64,000 nt of DNA from Butyricicoccus pullicaecorum DSM 23266 (lineage in GTDB: Bacteria > Bacillota > Clostridia > Oscillospirales > Butyricicoccaceae), in NCBI RefSeq assembly GCF_900167005.1, contig NZ_FUXW01000003.1, forward strand, positions 257,261 through 321,260. The letters run 5' to 3'. Shown piece by piece: positions 40,903-49,870 of the stretch (the stretch's first letter is position 1; every line of letters starts with the position of its first letter). A program made the translations under genes and the position numbers. Below the pieces are notes generated by a model. That model worked only from the letters and a program-made list of their open reading frames with translations, did no database searches and was not told the origin of the DNA.

Positions 40903-41694
40903 TTATCCTCCTTTTTTGGTCATCTCCCAGATCAGAATGGCCGCGGCAACGCCCGCATTGAGCGATTCGGCGCGTCCAGCCATGGGAATGATGAGCTTGT
41001 GATCACACAGGTCGAGTGCGGCCTGTGTCACGCCGTTGCCCTCGTTGCCGATGATGACCGCCGAGCGTTCGGGCAGTCCTTCGGGCGGCAGCGGGACGCT
41101 GTCGGGCTCGAGCGCTGCGGCATAGACCGGGACGCCATGCTGCTGCAAAGCATCAATGGCCTCGGCAAGCGGCATCTGACAGACCGGCTGCCGGAAAGCA
41201 GCGCCCATGGTCGCACGGACGACCTTGGGTGCGGTCGGGTCGGTGCAGCCCTCGCACAGGATGACCAGATCGAGCGCGAATGCGTCGGCGGTGCGCAGGA
41301 TGGTGCCCAGATTGCCCGGGTCTTGCAGCCCGTCGAGCAGGACAGCGCGGCGCACAGACGAGAAATCGACCGTCTGACGCACCGGTCTCTCGCACGAGAA
41401 CAGCACGCCCTGCGGGGTCTCGACATCGGTCGCCAGGTCAAACAGCGCTTTCTCTGCCGTCAGGAGCGATACGCCCTGCGCCGCTGCACGCGTAAGCAGT
41501 GCATCATCGCACGCGGTACCTGCACGCACGAGCACCGCACCCACCCGGATGTCCGAGTCCAGCGCTTCGCCCAGCATTTTTTCGCCCTCGCAGACCATCT
41601 CACCGGTCTTGAGGCGATATTTCTTTTCTCGCGCCAGCCGTGCGAGGTGTTTGAGCGTCGCATTCTGGCGGCTTGTGATCGCAGTAAACTCCAT
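40903..41694 (-). CDS. SpoU/TrmH-family RNA 2'-O-methyltransferase
   Basis: A 263-residue SPOUT enzyme that methylates ribose 2'-OH in RNA. The N-terminal substrate-binding domain starts with SRQNATLKHLARLAREKKYR, as in the YsgA-like clade. The three SPOUT motifs are NLGTILRTADAF, IGNEGNGV and IPMAGRAESLNAGVAAAIL (knot). The exact rRNA or tRNA target cannot be read. It lies between lysS and dprA and is probably co-transcribed with dprA, whose start follows in three bases. Confidence 0.9.
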   Translation of the reverse strand: MEFTAITSRQNATLKHLARLAREKKYRLKTGEMVCEGEKMLGEALDSDIRVGAVLVRAGTACDDALLTRAAAQGVSLLTAEKALFDLATDVETPQGVLFSCERPVRQTVDFSSVRRAVLLDGLQDPGNLGTILRTADAFALDLVILCEGCTDPTAPKVVRATMGAAFRQPVCQMPLAEAIDALQQHGVPVYAAALEPDSVPLPPEGLPERSAVIIGNEGNGVTQAALDLCDHKLIIPMAGRAESLNAGVAAAILIWEMTKKGG

Positions 41695-41724
41695 GTAACC
41701 TCTTGAATGAAAACAATATGCCGA

Positions 41725-41757
41725 AAGCCTGCGGGTTGATGCACAACACGCAGGCTT
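41725..41757 (-). terminator. Hairpin after lysS, weak terminator
   Basis: AAGCCTGCG/CGCAGGCTT with an inner GTTG/CAAC pairing. The minus-strand tail is only TTTCGG, so termination would be partial. Confidence 0.5.
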
Positions 41758-41789
41758 ACTATCGGTTCTCAGTACTTGCCGCAGGGCGG

Positions 41790-43745
41790 TTAATACAGCT
41801 TAGCGCCTGCCGGAATGCGGTCGTCTACCATCAGCAGGTTGAGTCCCTCGTGTCCGTCCTCCTCGTGGACGGCCGAGATCAGCATACCGCACGAATCAAT
41901 ACCCATCATCTTGCGCGGCGGCAGGTTTACGATCGCGATGGCGGTCTTGCCGATCAGCGCTTCGGGTTCATAATACTCATGGATGCCGCTCAGGATCACG
42001 CGGTCGGTACCGGTACCGTCATCCAGAACGAACTTGAGCAGCTTCTTGCTCTTGGCCACGGCCTCACAGTGCTTGATCTTGACCGCACGGAAGTCCGACT
42101 TGGAGAAGGTGTCGAAGTCGACCTCGGTCTCAAACAGCGGCTCGATCTTGACCTTGGAGAAGTCGGGCTTAGCAGCTTCTGCCGGTGCCTCGGTGGCAGC
42201 AGCCGGTGCAGCCGGCTTTTCAGCCTCTGCCGAACGCTCGCCAGCCAGCGGCTTCATGGTCGGGAACAGCAGTACGTCACGAATGGAAGCCGAGTCGGTC
42301 AGGAACATAACCAGACGGTCGATGCCCATGCCCATACCACCCGTGGGCGGCATGCCGTACTCGAGTGCGGTGACAAAATCGGTATCCATCATATTTGCCT
42401 CATCGTCGCCAGCCTCACGCAGAGCAACCTGACGCTCAAAACGCTGACGCTGATCGATGGGGTCGTTCAGCTCAGAGAATGCGTTGCACAGCTCACGGCC
42501 ATAAACAAAGCACTCAAAACGCTCGGTCAGGCGCGGGTCAGATGCCTTGCGCTTGGCCAGCGGCGAAATCTCAACCGGGTAATCGGTGATAAAGGTCGGC
42601 TGGATGAGGTTCTCCTCAACATACTCGTCGTAGCACTGTGCCAGCAGGTCGCCCCAGCTGTCCTTGTTCTTCTCGATCTCCAGACCGCGTGCCTTGACAG
42701 CTTCGAGTGCCTCTTCCGGGCTCATTGCCATGAAGTCCAGACCGGAATACTCCTTGACTGCGTCTGCCATGGTCATGCGCTTCCAGCCCTTGGAGAAGTC
42801 CAGCTCGGTGCCCTGGTAGGTGACCTTAGTGGTACCCAGGACCTTCTCGCAGACATGTACGACCATATCCTCGGTGATGTCCATCATGCCCTGATAGTCG
42901 GTGTATGCCTGATACAGCTCGATGGTGGTGAACTCCGGGTTGTGGCGGGTGTCCATGCCCTCGTTGCGGAAGATACGGCCGATCTCGTAGACCTGCTCGA
43001 GGCCGCCGACGATCAGACGCTTGAGGTGCAGCTCGGTTGCAATACGCATGTACATGTCGATGTCCAGCGCATTGTGATGGGTGATGAACGGACGTGCTGC
43101 CGCACCGCCCGGGATGGTGTTGAGGCAGGGAGTCTCAACTTCCATAAAGCCGCGGCCATCCATAAAGCGGCGGATCTCACGCACGATTGCAGAGCGCTTT
43201 TCGAAGGTGTCACGTACTTCAGGGTTGATGATGAGGTCAACGTAACGCTGACGGTAGCGCATATCGGTGTCCTTCAGACCGTGCCACTTCTCGGGCAGCG
43301 GAATGAGGTTCTTGGACAGCAGAGTCAGCTCGGTGACCTTGACCGAGATCTCACCCTTCTGGGTGCGGAATACCTCGCCGGCGATGCCGATGAGGTCGCC
43401 GATGTCCATCTTCTTGAAGCCCTTGTAAACGTCCTCGCCCAGTGCGTCACGGGTGACATACAGCTGGAGACGGCCATAGCGGTCGGACAGGTCTGCAAAG
43501 GATGCCTTGCCCATGATGCGCTTGGACATCATACGGCCAGCCAGACGGACGGTCTGACCCTCCATCTCTTCGAAGCGATCCTTGATATCGGTGGTGAAAT
43601 TGGTGCGGTCAAAGCGTACCTGCTCAAAGGGGTCTGCACCAGCTTCCTGAAGCTCGCGCAGCTTATCGCGGCGGATGCGCAGCAGTTCGTTGAGCTCTGC
43701 CTGCGTCGGCTCGGCTGCCGGCGCGTTCTTCTGTTCGTTTGCCAT
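41790..43745 (-). CDS. lysS: Lysyl-tRNA synthetase fused to a C-terminal tRNA-binding domain
   Basis: A 651-residue class II synthetase. Residues 1-500 are a complete LysRS: anticodon-binding OB fold, motif 1, motif 2 ([14 protein letters not shown]) and motif 3 (GMGIDRLVM). After an Ala/Pro/Glu-rich linker (about 505-527) comes a 124-residue Trbp111/EMAP-like tRNA-binding domain (528-651) with [17 protein letters not shown] and [13 protein letters not shown]. This module is normally attached to the C-terminus of methionyl-tRNA synthetase, or is free-standing; standard LysRS ends near 490-500. It probably raises tRNA affinity. The gene lies between greA and an RNA methyltransferase gene, as greA-lysS does in many Firmicutes. 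Confidence 0.95.
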   Translation of the reverse strand: MANEQKNAPAAEPTQAELNELLRIRRDKLRELQEAGADPFEQVRFDRTNFTTDIKDRFEEMEGQTVRLAGRMMSKRIMGKASFADLSDRYGRLQLYVTRDALGEDVYKGFKKMDIGDLIGIAGEVFRTQKGEISVKVTELTLLSKNLIPLPEKWHGLKDTDMRYRQRYVDLIINPEVRDTFEKRSAIVREIRRFMDGRGFMEVETPCLNTIPGGAAARPFITHHNALDIDMYMRIATELHLKRLIVGGLEQVYEIGRIFRNEGMDTRHNPEFTTIELYQAYTDYQGMMDITEDMVVHVCEKVLGTTKVTYQGTELDFSKGWKRMTMADAVKEYSGLDFMAMSPEEALEAVKARGLEIEKNKDSWGDLLAQCYDEYVEENLIQPTFITDYPVEISPLAKRKASDPRLTERFECFVYGRELCNAFSELNDPIDQRQRFERQVALREAGDDEANMMDTDFVTALEYGMPPTGGMGMGIDRLVMFLTDSASIRDVLLFPTMKPLAGERSAEAEKPAAPAAATEAPAEAAKPDFSKVKIEPLFETEVDFDTFSKSDFRAVKIKHCEAVAKSKKLLKFVLDDGTGTDRVILSGIHEYYEPEALIGKTAIAIVNLPPRKMMGIDSCGMLISAVHEEDGHEGLNLLMVDDRIPAGAKLY

Positions 43746-43769
43746 GTTCGATCTTTCCCCTTTTCTGTC

Positions 43770-44243
43770 TTACTTGATGATTTCGATGACCTTATACTGG
43801 ATGGTGCCGGCCGGTGCCTCGACCTCAACGATCTCGCCGACCTTCTTACCCAGTACAGCCTTGCCGAACGGAGACTCGTCCGAGATCTTGCCGTCCATCG
43901 GGTCAGCTTCCTGCGAGCCGACAAAGTGGTACTCCTCGACCTCGCCGAACTCTACGTCCTCTACCTTGAAACGGCAGCCGGGGGAAACCTCGTCCTGACC
44001 GTACATATCATCGGTGATGACAACAGCGTGAGCAATGATATTCTCGACCTCAGCGATACGGGAATAGAGCTTGCCCTGCTCGTTCTTTGCCTCATCGTAC
44101 TCCGAGTTCTCGGACAGGTCACCAAACGAGCGTGCTTCCTTGATCTGCTCGGCGACCTCCTTCTCACGGACGGTTTTGAGATATTCCAGTTCTTCCTTGA
44201 GCTTATCCAAGCTTTCCTGCGTCAGTTTAAATTCCTTCGCCAT
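43770..44243 (-). CDS. greA: Transcription elongation factor GreA
   Basis: A 157-residue factor that enters the RNA polymerase secondary channel and rescues stalled complexes by transcript cleavage. The N-terminal coiled coil has the acidic tip [13 protein letters not shown]. The C-terminal FKBP-like domain has [18 protein letters not shown]. It heads the greA-lysS transcript and has a consensus promoter. Confidence 0.96.
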   Translation of the reverse strand: MAKEFKLTQESLDKLKEELEYLKTVREKEVAEQIKEARSFGDLSENSEYDEAKNEQGKLYSRIAEVENIIAHAVVITDDMYGQDEVSPGCRFKVEDVEFGEVEEYHFVGSQEADPMDGKISDESPFGKAVLGKKVGEIVEVEAPAGTIQYKVIEIIK

Positions 44244-44305
44244 GTGACAAATCCCTCTCTATGATAAATTTTTGGGTATTAAACCTATAGAAACCATTAC
44301 ACCTT

Positions 44306-44334
44306 ATTATATGGACTCACAATCACGATGTCAA
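44306..44334 (-). promoter_or_regulatory. Consensus promoter of greA-lysS
   Basis: Minus-strand TTGACA (plus 44329-44334), 17-base spacer, TATAAT (plus 44306-44311), both perfect, 62 bases before the greA start. Confidence 0.9.
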
Positions 44335-44417
44335 GCGAGCCGGGATGAAGTTTCCGAACTTTTTGCATTTTTACCAGTTTACACGCGACGTTTTTGCCCG
44401 TACTTTTACGCCTTTCG

Positions 44418-45608
44418 CTAAGATAGCGCATTTCGTGCGGCGATGAGCTGATCGTCGTCTTCCGGGGCGAGGAAGTAGAAATCCTGCGCCTTGTCCGCGG
44501 GCAGATCGACCGAAATATCAGGCGTGACACCGGTACCGATCAGGCTTTTGCCCTGCGGGGTAAAGTATTCGTTGTCCGACAGGCGCAGCGCCGAGCCGTC
44601 CGACAGCGGATAGGTGCGCTGGGAATAGCCCTTGCCGATGGTCTGCTCGCCGACCACGATGGCCTTGCCGTATTCCTGCAAGGCGGCAGCGAAGAACTCG
44701 GCTGCCGAGATCGAGTCGGCGTTGACCAGTACGGCCATGGGCAGATCGAGCGCTTCCGCGTCCGAGGAGTACACATTTTCCGTGCCGTCCTTGGCGCGCA
44801 GGGTCATAATCGTGCCCTCAGGCAGCAGCGGATCGAGCATGTTGGCCAGCACCTCGACCGATCCGCCCGGGTCGTTGCGCACGTCAAAGATCAGCTTCTG
44901 TGCACCCTGGTCAAGCAGCTCACCCAGCACCTTCTCAAACTGCTCATCGGCATGCTGGTGGAAGTTGTAAATGTAGATGTAGCCGGTCGTGTCATCGAGC
45001 ATCTTTCCGGTCACCATGGTCGCAGTGACCTCGCGCCGCTCGATAGCTAGGGTTTCGGTCTCGCCGGTGTCCGCGTGCCGAATCATCACCTGTGCGTCGG
45101 TGCCCTCATCGCCCGCGATCGCGTCGATGACCGCCTGATAGCCATCCTTCTCCAGCATCTTGTCTCCCGCGCCGACGATCTCATCGCCGTGCTTGAGTCC
45201 GGCCTCTTCTGCACCCGAACCCTCGTACACCTCGATGATGCGCAGACGGTTTTCCTGCTGATCGTACGTCGTGTACACACCGATGCCGAATGCCTGTCCT
45301 TCGAGCGAGGTGGTATAACTCTCGTACTCCTCCTTGGACATGTAGCTGCTCCAGCGGTCGCCCACACCGGTGACAAAGCCCACACAGGCCATATCGACCG
45401 CGTCCTGCACGTCGTACTCGCCCACATACAGGTCATCTACCCGCTCGCGAATCTCTCCGAGTTTGCCATAAATGGCGTTATTGGCTTCATAGTCGGGCAA
45501 TTTGTTCTGATAATAGCGATTCATCACCAGATAGGACGCATTGAACGCGGTCGCCGCGCTCAGCACACACAGCACGACCGCTGTGCCCTTGGAAATGCCT
45601 TTGCTCAT
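44418..45608 (-). CDS. Carboxyl-terminal processing protease (S41, CtpA-like)
   Basis: A 396-residue membrane-anchored serine protease. A signal-anchor helix (about 8-28) is followed by a helical part, a PDZ domain (about 90-170, with AFGIGVYTTYD and AGLKHGDEIVGAGD) and the S41 core. The catalytic Ser lies in NADSISAAEFF and the Lys in GEQTIGKGYSQ. Such proteases cut exported proteins, including cell-wall hydrolases. The gene is last in the ftsE-ftsX-M23-M23 cluster, so control of those hydrolases is plausible, but a terminator-like hairpin lies just upstream. I see no clear terminator in the 174 bases after it. Confidence 0.92.
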   Translation of the reverse strand: MSKGISKGTAVVLCVLSAATAFNASYLVMNRYYQNKLPDYEANNAIYGKLGEIRERVDDLYVGEYDVQDAVDMACVGFVTGVGDRWSSYMSKEEYESYTTSLEGQAFGIGVYTTYDQQENRLRIIEVYEGSGAEEAGLKHGDEIVGAGDKMLEKDGYQAVIDAIAGDEGTDAQVMIRHADTGETETLAIERREVTATMVTGKMLDDTTGYIYIYNFHQHADEQFEKVLGELLDQGAQKLIFDVRNDPGGSVEVLANMLDPLLPEGTIMTLRAKDGTENVYSSDAEALDLPMAVLVNADSISAAEFFAAALQEYGKAIVVGEQTIGKGYSQRTYPLSDGSALRLSDNEYFTPQGKSLIGTGVTPDISVDLPADKAQDFYFLAPEDDDQLIAARNALS

Positions 45609-45650
45609 ACCTTTGCTGTTTCCTTTCGCTTTATTTTGTACAGACAGACA

Positions 45651-45687
45651 AAACCGGGGATAGAGGATAGCCCCCTTTCCCCGGTTT
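45651..45687 (-). terminator. Terminator-like hairpin between the second M23 gene and ctpA
   Basis: AAACCGGGGA paired perfectly with TCCCCGGTTT around a 17-base loop, followed on the minus strand by TTTTGTC. It probably gives partial termination before ctpA. Confidence 0.65.
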
Positions 45688-45704
45688 GTGTGATTGTGCT
45701 TAGA

Positions 45705-46970
45705 TTACGGGCTGACGTAGTCGAGCGGATCGACGACAGAACCGTTGCGGTAAACCTCGAAGTGCAGGTGGTTGCCCGTCGAGTTACCGGTCGAGCCGAC
45801 CGTACCGATCTGCTGACCGGCTGCAACCGTGTCACCAACCGATACCATGCGCCTGGTCATGTGCGCATACGCGGTCATCAGACCACCGCCGTGGCTGATG
45901 ACAACATAGTTGCCGTAGGACGACGACAGGTAGCTCTTGACGACCGTACCCGATGCCGCCGCAATGACCGGATTACCCTTACCCGATGCGATGTCGATGC
46001 CCTTATGTCCGCTCTGCCATACACCGGTAATCGGGCTGACGCGTCCGCCGAAATACGAACTGATGTATGTATAGGTCGGACACGGCCAGATCATCGAACC
46101 CGAACCGCCGCTCGAGTAGCTTGCACTCGACGAAGAAGACGAGGACGAGCTCGAAGACGAAGACGACGAAGACTGCTTCTTCTTTGCCGCAGCCGCAGCA
46201 GCTGCCGCTGCTTCCTGACGGGACAGCTCTGCGATCTCATCACTGATCTGCTCCTGCTCGGCTGCCAGCTGATCGCTGACCTTCTGTGCATACGCACTGT
46301 CGTTTTCAACCTTGGCCAGCAGCTCGGTCAGTTCGGCCTTATCGTCCTCCAGACCCTGCTTTTCTTCCTCCAGGGACTGCTTGTACTCCTGCTGCTGCTT
46401 GCGGTCGGATTCCAGCGACTTCTCCATCTCCTGAATGCTGTCGCGGATGGCGGTATACTCACCGACAACACCCTTATCGTAGTCCATGATCTGGCTGACG
46501 ATCTCGATGTTGTCCAGCATATCGCCGAAGCTCTCCGAGTTGAGCACGACTTCCATATAGGAAGTATCGCCGTTCTCATACATGACACGAATGCGCGTCT
46601 CAAACAGTTCCTGCTTTTCTTCAAGATCCTTTTCGGCCTGCTTGAGGTTTGCCTTGGTCTCCTCGATCGACTCGGTCAGCGCGTCAATCGCCTGTTCGGT
46701 CGCATCGATTTCCTGCTCGGTCAGGTTAATCTTGTTGTTGAGTGTTCCAATCTGCCCCGTATAATTATCCTTCTGCTCTTCATATTCGGCAAGCTTTGCC
46801 TCGACCTCTGCCTTCTGGCTCTTGATGTCGGCCAGCTTATTGTTCAGTTCGGTCTTGCTCGCAGCCATCGCCATACTCAGCGCGCCGAAGATGGTCGAAC
46901 CGATCATCAGTACAGCCAATACCCCCGCAATGATGGCTGCAATGATGCGGTTTCGTTTTTTGTGGTACAT
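45705..46970 (-). CDS. EnvC/PcsB-like murein hydrolase activator, coiled coil plus M23 (second copy)
   Basis: A 421-residue exported protein. The N-terminal helix (about 8-37) serves as signal or anchor. A long coiled coil spans about 38-255, then a run of Ala and some 16 Ser residues (about 263-285), and a C-terminal M23 peptidase domain. The metal-site motifs are HKGIDIAS and HLHFEVY, with YAHM between. It is a paralogue of the next gene upstream. Proteins of this type are activated or positioned by FtsEX and either cut peptidoglycan or activate amidases. The poly-Ser stretch is encoded by a TCG/TCC/AGC-rich tract near 46124-46180. Confidence 0.9.
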   Translation of the reverse strand: MYHKKRNRIIAAIIAGVLAVLMIGSTIFGALSMAMAASKTELNNKLADIKSQKAEVEAKLAEYEEQKDNYTGQIGTLNNKINLTEQEIDATEQAIDALTESIEETKANLKQAEKDLEEKQELFETRIRVMYENGDTSYMEVVLNSESFGDMLDNIEIVSQIMDYDKGVVGEYTAIRDSIQEMEKSLESDRKQQQEYKQSLEEEKQGLEDDKAELTELLAKVENDSAYAQKVSDQLAAEQEQISDEIAELSRQEAAAAAAAAAKKKQSSSSSSSSSSSSSSSSASYSSGGSGSMIWPCPTYTYISSYFGGRVSPITGVWQSGHKGIDIASGKGNPVIAAASGTVVKSYLSSSYGNYVVISHGGGLMTAYAHMTRRMVSVGDTVAAGQQIGTVGSTGNSTGNHLHFEVYRNGSVVDPLDYVSP

Positions 46971-46995
46971 GGGAACTCGCTCTCCTTGCTGAAAA

Positions 46996-48183
46996 TTAGT
47001 TGAAGTAGTTCATCGGATTTACAGTCGAACCGCCGACGTACACCTCAAAATGCAGGTGCGGACCGGTTGAGTTGCCGGTCGATCCGACCGTACCGACCTG
47101 CTGGCCGGCTGCGACGCGCTCTCCGGCCGAAACCAGACGGCGTGTCATATGCGCATACGCTGTCATCACGCCACCCCCATGACTGATGACAACATAGTTG
47201 CCGTAGGAAGAAGAAAAATAGCTCTTGACAACCGTACCCGATGCCGCCGCAATGACCGGATTGCCGCTCGATGCCGAGATATCCAGTCCCTTATGCAGCT
47301 TGCGTGTGCCGCTGATGGGATGGGTACGATAGCCGTACGGCGAGCTGATGCGGTTGTAGGACGGGCAGGGCCAGGTCAGCGAGCCGCTGTATACCTTGCC
47401 GCCTCCGCCGCCGCTCGAAGAAGCCGCGGCAGCTTCCTTGCGGGACAGTTCAGCGATCTCGTCGTTGATCTGTTCCTGCTCACGCAGCATGCGCTCGGCC
47501 TCGGCCTTTTTCAGCTCGATGTTGCTGTCGACCTTGGCCTTGAGTGCCTTGTACTCCTTTTTCTGCGCTTCGATCTCCTCGTACGCGACCTTGAGATCGT
47601 CGGCATAGTCCTGCTGCTCCTTGCGGTCGGACTCCAGCGAAGCCTTCTGCTGCTCGATGCTGAGCTTTAATGCCTTGTACTCCTCAACGACCTTTTTGTC
47701 GTAGTCCATGATCTGACTGACGATTTCCATGTGGCTGAGCATATCGGAAAAATTCTCCGAACTGAGCAGCACTTCCATGTAAGTCGTGTCGCCATTCTCG
47801 TACATGACACGAATGCGCGTCTCGAACAGCTCCTGCTTGTCGTCCAGCTCCTTGACCGTCTCGTCCAGTTCGACCTGCTTTTCCTCGATGTCCTCGGTCA
47901 GCGTGTCGATGATCTTCTGGGTGGTGTTGAGCTGGGCACGGGTGGACTGAATCTGATAGTCCAGCGCCGCAATCTTTTCGCTGTACTTCTCGGCCTCGCC
48001 CTCGAGCGCCTTGACCGCCGCGTTCGCCTCGGCTCTCGCGCTTTTGAGCTCTGCCAGTCGGTTTTGCAGCTGGCTCTTGCTCGCAGCCTCCGCGGTCGGC
48101 ATAGAACCCGTTCCGGGCAGCATGCCTGCCATCAGCGCCGCGATGATACCCGCTGCCGTGATTTTTCGGATGGTATTATTCAC
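46996..48183 (-). CDS. EnvC/PcsB-like murein hydrolase activator, coiled coil plus M23 (first copy)
   Basis: A 395-residue exported protein with a signal peptide ending in AEAA (about residue 34), a 210-residue coiled coil and an M23 domain (about 285-395). Metal-site motifs are HKGLDISAS, YAHM and HLHFEV, all intact, so it could be an active endopeptidase. The linker is Gly/Ser-rich but short. It starts 12 bases after ftsX, which places it in the ftsEX transcript. Together with the second copy it forms a duplicated pair; the M23 domains are much more alike than the coiled coils. Confidence 0.92.
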   Translation of the reverse strand: MNNTIRKITAAGIIAALMAGMLPGTGSMPTAEAASKSQLQNRLAELKSARAEANAAVKALEGEAEKYSEKIAALDYQIQSTRAQLNTTQKIIDTLTEDIEEKQVELDETVKELDDKQELFETRIRVMYENGDTTYMEVLLSSENFSDMLSHMEIVSQIMDYDKKVVEEYKALKLSIEQQKASLESDRKEQQDYADDLKVAYEEIEAQKKEYKALKAKVDSNIELKKAEAERMLREQEQINDEIAELSRKEAAAASSSGGGGGKVYSGSLTWPCPSYNRISSPYGYRTHPISGTRKLHKGLDISASSGNPVIAAASGTVVKSYFSSSYGNYVVISHGGGVMTAYAHMTRRLVSAGERVAAGQQVGTVGSTGNSTGPHLHFEVYVGGSTVNPMNYFN

Positions 48184-48195
48184 TGGCCAGTCCCC

Positions 48196-49086
48196 TTATA
48201 CATCCATAAATCTGCGGATGGTCAGAGACGAACCGCCCACGCCGACGATCACGCCTGCACCGGCAAAGATACCCAATACGTAGAACATCAGACCCTGGAA
48301 CTCTGCCATAGTAAACTGCGGCAGGTTGTCCAGAATGAAGCCGGACAGCTGCTCGTACAGCGCCCATTCCAGACCGAAGGCAATCGCACCGGCCAGCAGG
48401 CCAAGCACCAGACCCTCGATGACGAACGGCCAGCGAATGAACCAGTTGGTCGCGCCGACCATCTTCTGAATGGAAATCTCGCGGCGGCGTGCCAGCATGG
48501 CCAGCTTAACCGTATTTGCGATGATAAAGATCGAGATCAGACCCAGAGCGACAACCAGAGTAACCGAAATTGCCTGGAACATGCGCTGGAGCTGGATGAG
48601 GCGTGCGACAACTTCCTCGTTTGCCACGGCATTGCCGATGCCGTCCACGCTCTCGAGCGCTGCCTTGGTCGCTGCGACCTTGGACGGGTCCTTCATGGTG
48701 ATGTGGAAGGCGTCGCGCAGCGGGTTGTTGGAGGAATCAAAGCCGTCGAGCAGGTCGGCGTTCTCGCCCAGCTCCTCGCGGTACGCTTCCAGAGCGGTGT
48801 CTTTGTCTTCAAACTCTGCCTTTGCGACGTTATCGACCTGTAATATGGTCTTTTCCATAGCACGCGCCTCTTCGGTCGTGTACGTATCTTCGATATAAAC
48901 AACGATCTCGCTCTCGTTCTGGAGCTTGACGATGTTTAAGTTGATGTCATAGGAAATGAGTGCGGTCGTGCCGGTGATAATCAGACAGACCACGATCACA
49001 CTGACTGCTGCAAAGCTCATAAAGCCATGCAGAAAAATATTCCGGAAACCTTCCTTGAGGAAGTATCCGATACTACTCTTCTTCAT
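48196..49086 (-). CDS. ftsX: Cell-division protein FtsX
   Basis: A 296-residue permease-like subunit of the FtsEX complex. One N-terminal helix (about 20-42) is followed by a large extracytoplasmic domain (45-165) and three C-terminal helices (about 170-195, 217-245 and 263-288). RREISIQKMVGATNWFIRWPF is the conserved cytoplasmic stretch. FtsEX passes ATP-driven conformational signals to cell-wall hydrolases outside. The ATG at 49086 has AGGTGGG; a GTG five codons upstream is less likely. The gene overlaps the end of ftsE by 14 bases. Confidence 0.94.
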   Translation of the reverse strand: MKKSSIGYFLKEGFRNIFLHGFMSFAAVSVIVVCLIITGTTALISYDINLNIVKLQNESEIVVYIEDTYTTEEARAMEKTILQVDNVAKAEFEDKDTALEAYREELGENADLLDGFDSSNNPLRDAFHITMKDPSKVAATKAALESVDGIGNAVANEEVVARLIQLQRMFQAISVTLVVALGLISIFIIANTVKLAMLARRREISIQKMVGATNWFIRWPFVIEGLVLGLLAGAIAFGLEWALYEQLSGFILDNLPQFTMAEFQGLMFYVLGIFAGAGVIVGVGGSSLTIRRFMDV

Positions 49087-49762
49087 ACGTGTAATACCCA
49101 CCTGTCTGGTCGCTGGCGACTTCGCCCTTGTTAATCATAATAACGCGCTTGCCGAACTGGTCAACCAGCTCTTTTGCGTGGGTTACGATGAGGACGGTCG
49201 TGCCAAGTTCGTTGATCTTCTCGAAAAGGACCATCAGTTCGAGCGAACGCTCGGGGTCCAGGTTGCCCGTGGGCTCGTCCGCGATGATGACGCGGGGGTT
49301 ATTGACCAGCGCACGCGCGATTGCGACACGCTGCTGCTCACCACCCGACAGCTCGACCGGACGGCAGTCTTCCTTGCCGATCAGTCCAACCAGCTCGAGC
49401 ACATAGGGCACGCGGTTTTTGATGGCCTTGCCCGACGCACCGATGGCGCGCATGGCGAAAGCGACGTTTTCATAAACCGTCTTGTTTTCGATCAGACGGA
49501 AATCCTGATAGACAACGCCGAGCGTACGGCGCAGATAAGGAATCTCACGCTTTTTGATCTTGCCAATGTTAAAGTTGTTGACGAGGACGCGGCCTTCGAC
49601 CGGACGTACCTCGGCAGTCAGCATTTTGATGATTGTGGATTTGCCCGAGCCCGACGCGCCGACCAGAAAGACGAACTCGCCTTCCTCGATGCGGAACGTG
49701 ACTTTGTTGAGCGCGCGGCAGCCATTGTCATACACCATGCTGGCTTCTTTTACGCTAATCAC
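49073..49762 (-). CDS. ftsE: Cell-division ATP-binding protein FtsE
   Basis: A 229-residue ABC ATPase, partner of FtsX. Motifs are Walker A GASGSGKSTI, the signature LSGGEQQRVAIARAL, Walker B VIIADEPTGNLDP and the switch His in VTHAKEL. MVYDNGCRALNKV is the FtsE-type N-terminus. It starts the ftsE-ftsX-M23-M23 cluster and follows the PucR-type regulator gene by 108 bases. Confidence 0.95.
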   Translation of the reverse strand: MISVKEASMVYDNGCRALNKVTFRIEEGEFVFLVGASGSGKSTIIKMLTAEVRPVEGRVLVNNFNIGKIKKREIPYLRRTLGVVYQDFRLIENKTVYENVAFAMRAIGASGKAIKNRVPYVLELVGLIGKEDCRPVELSGGEQQRVAIARALVNNPRVIIADEPTGNLDPERSLELMVLFEKINELGTTVLIVTHAKELVDQFGKRVIMINKGEVASDQTGGYYTYEEE

Positions 49763-49870
49763 GGTTCAGTTTCCCTCCCTTTCGGTGTGCGGTCTACCAC
49801 TTCGGATAGACGTAATCCGCCCGGGATTTGTTCCCAACTCCCAGGCGAAAAACAGATTTTTGTTGAATTT

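Noticed and set aside
46124-46180. Poly-serine tract in the M23 gene as a sequencing or frameshift error
   Set aside because: The frame stays open with mixed serine codons (TCG, TCC, TCT, AGC), and the domain downstream is intact.
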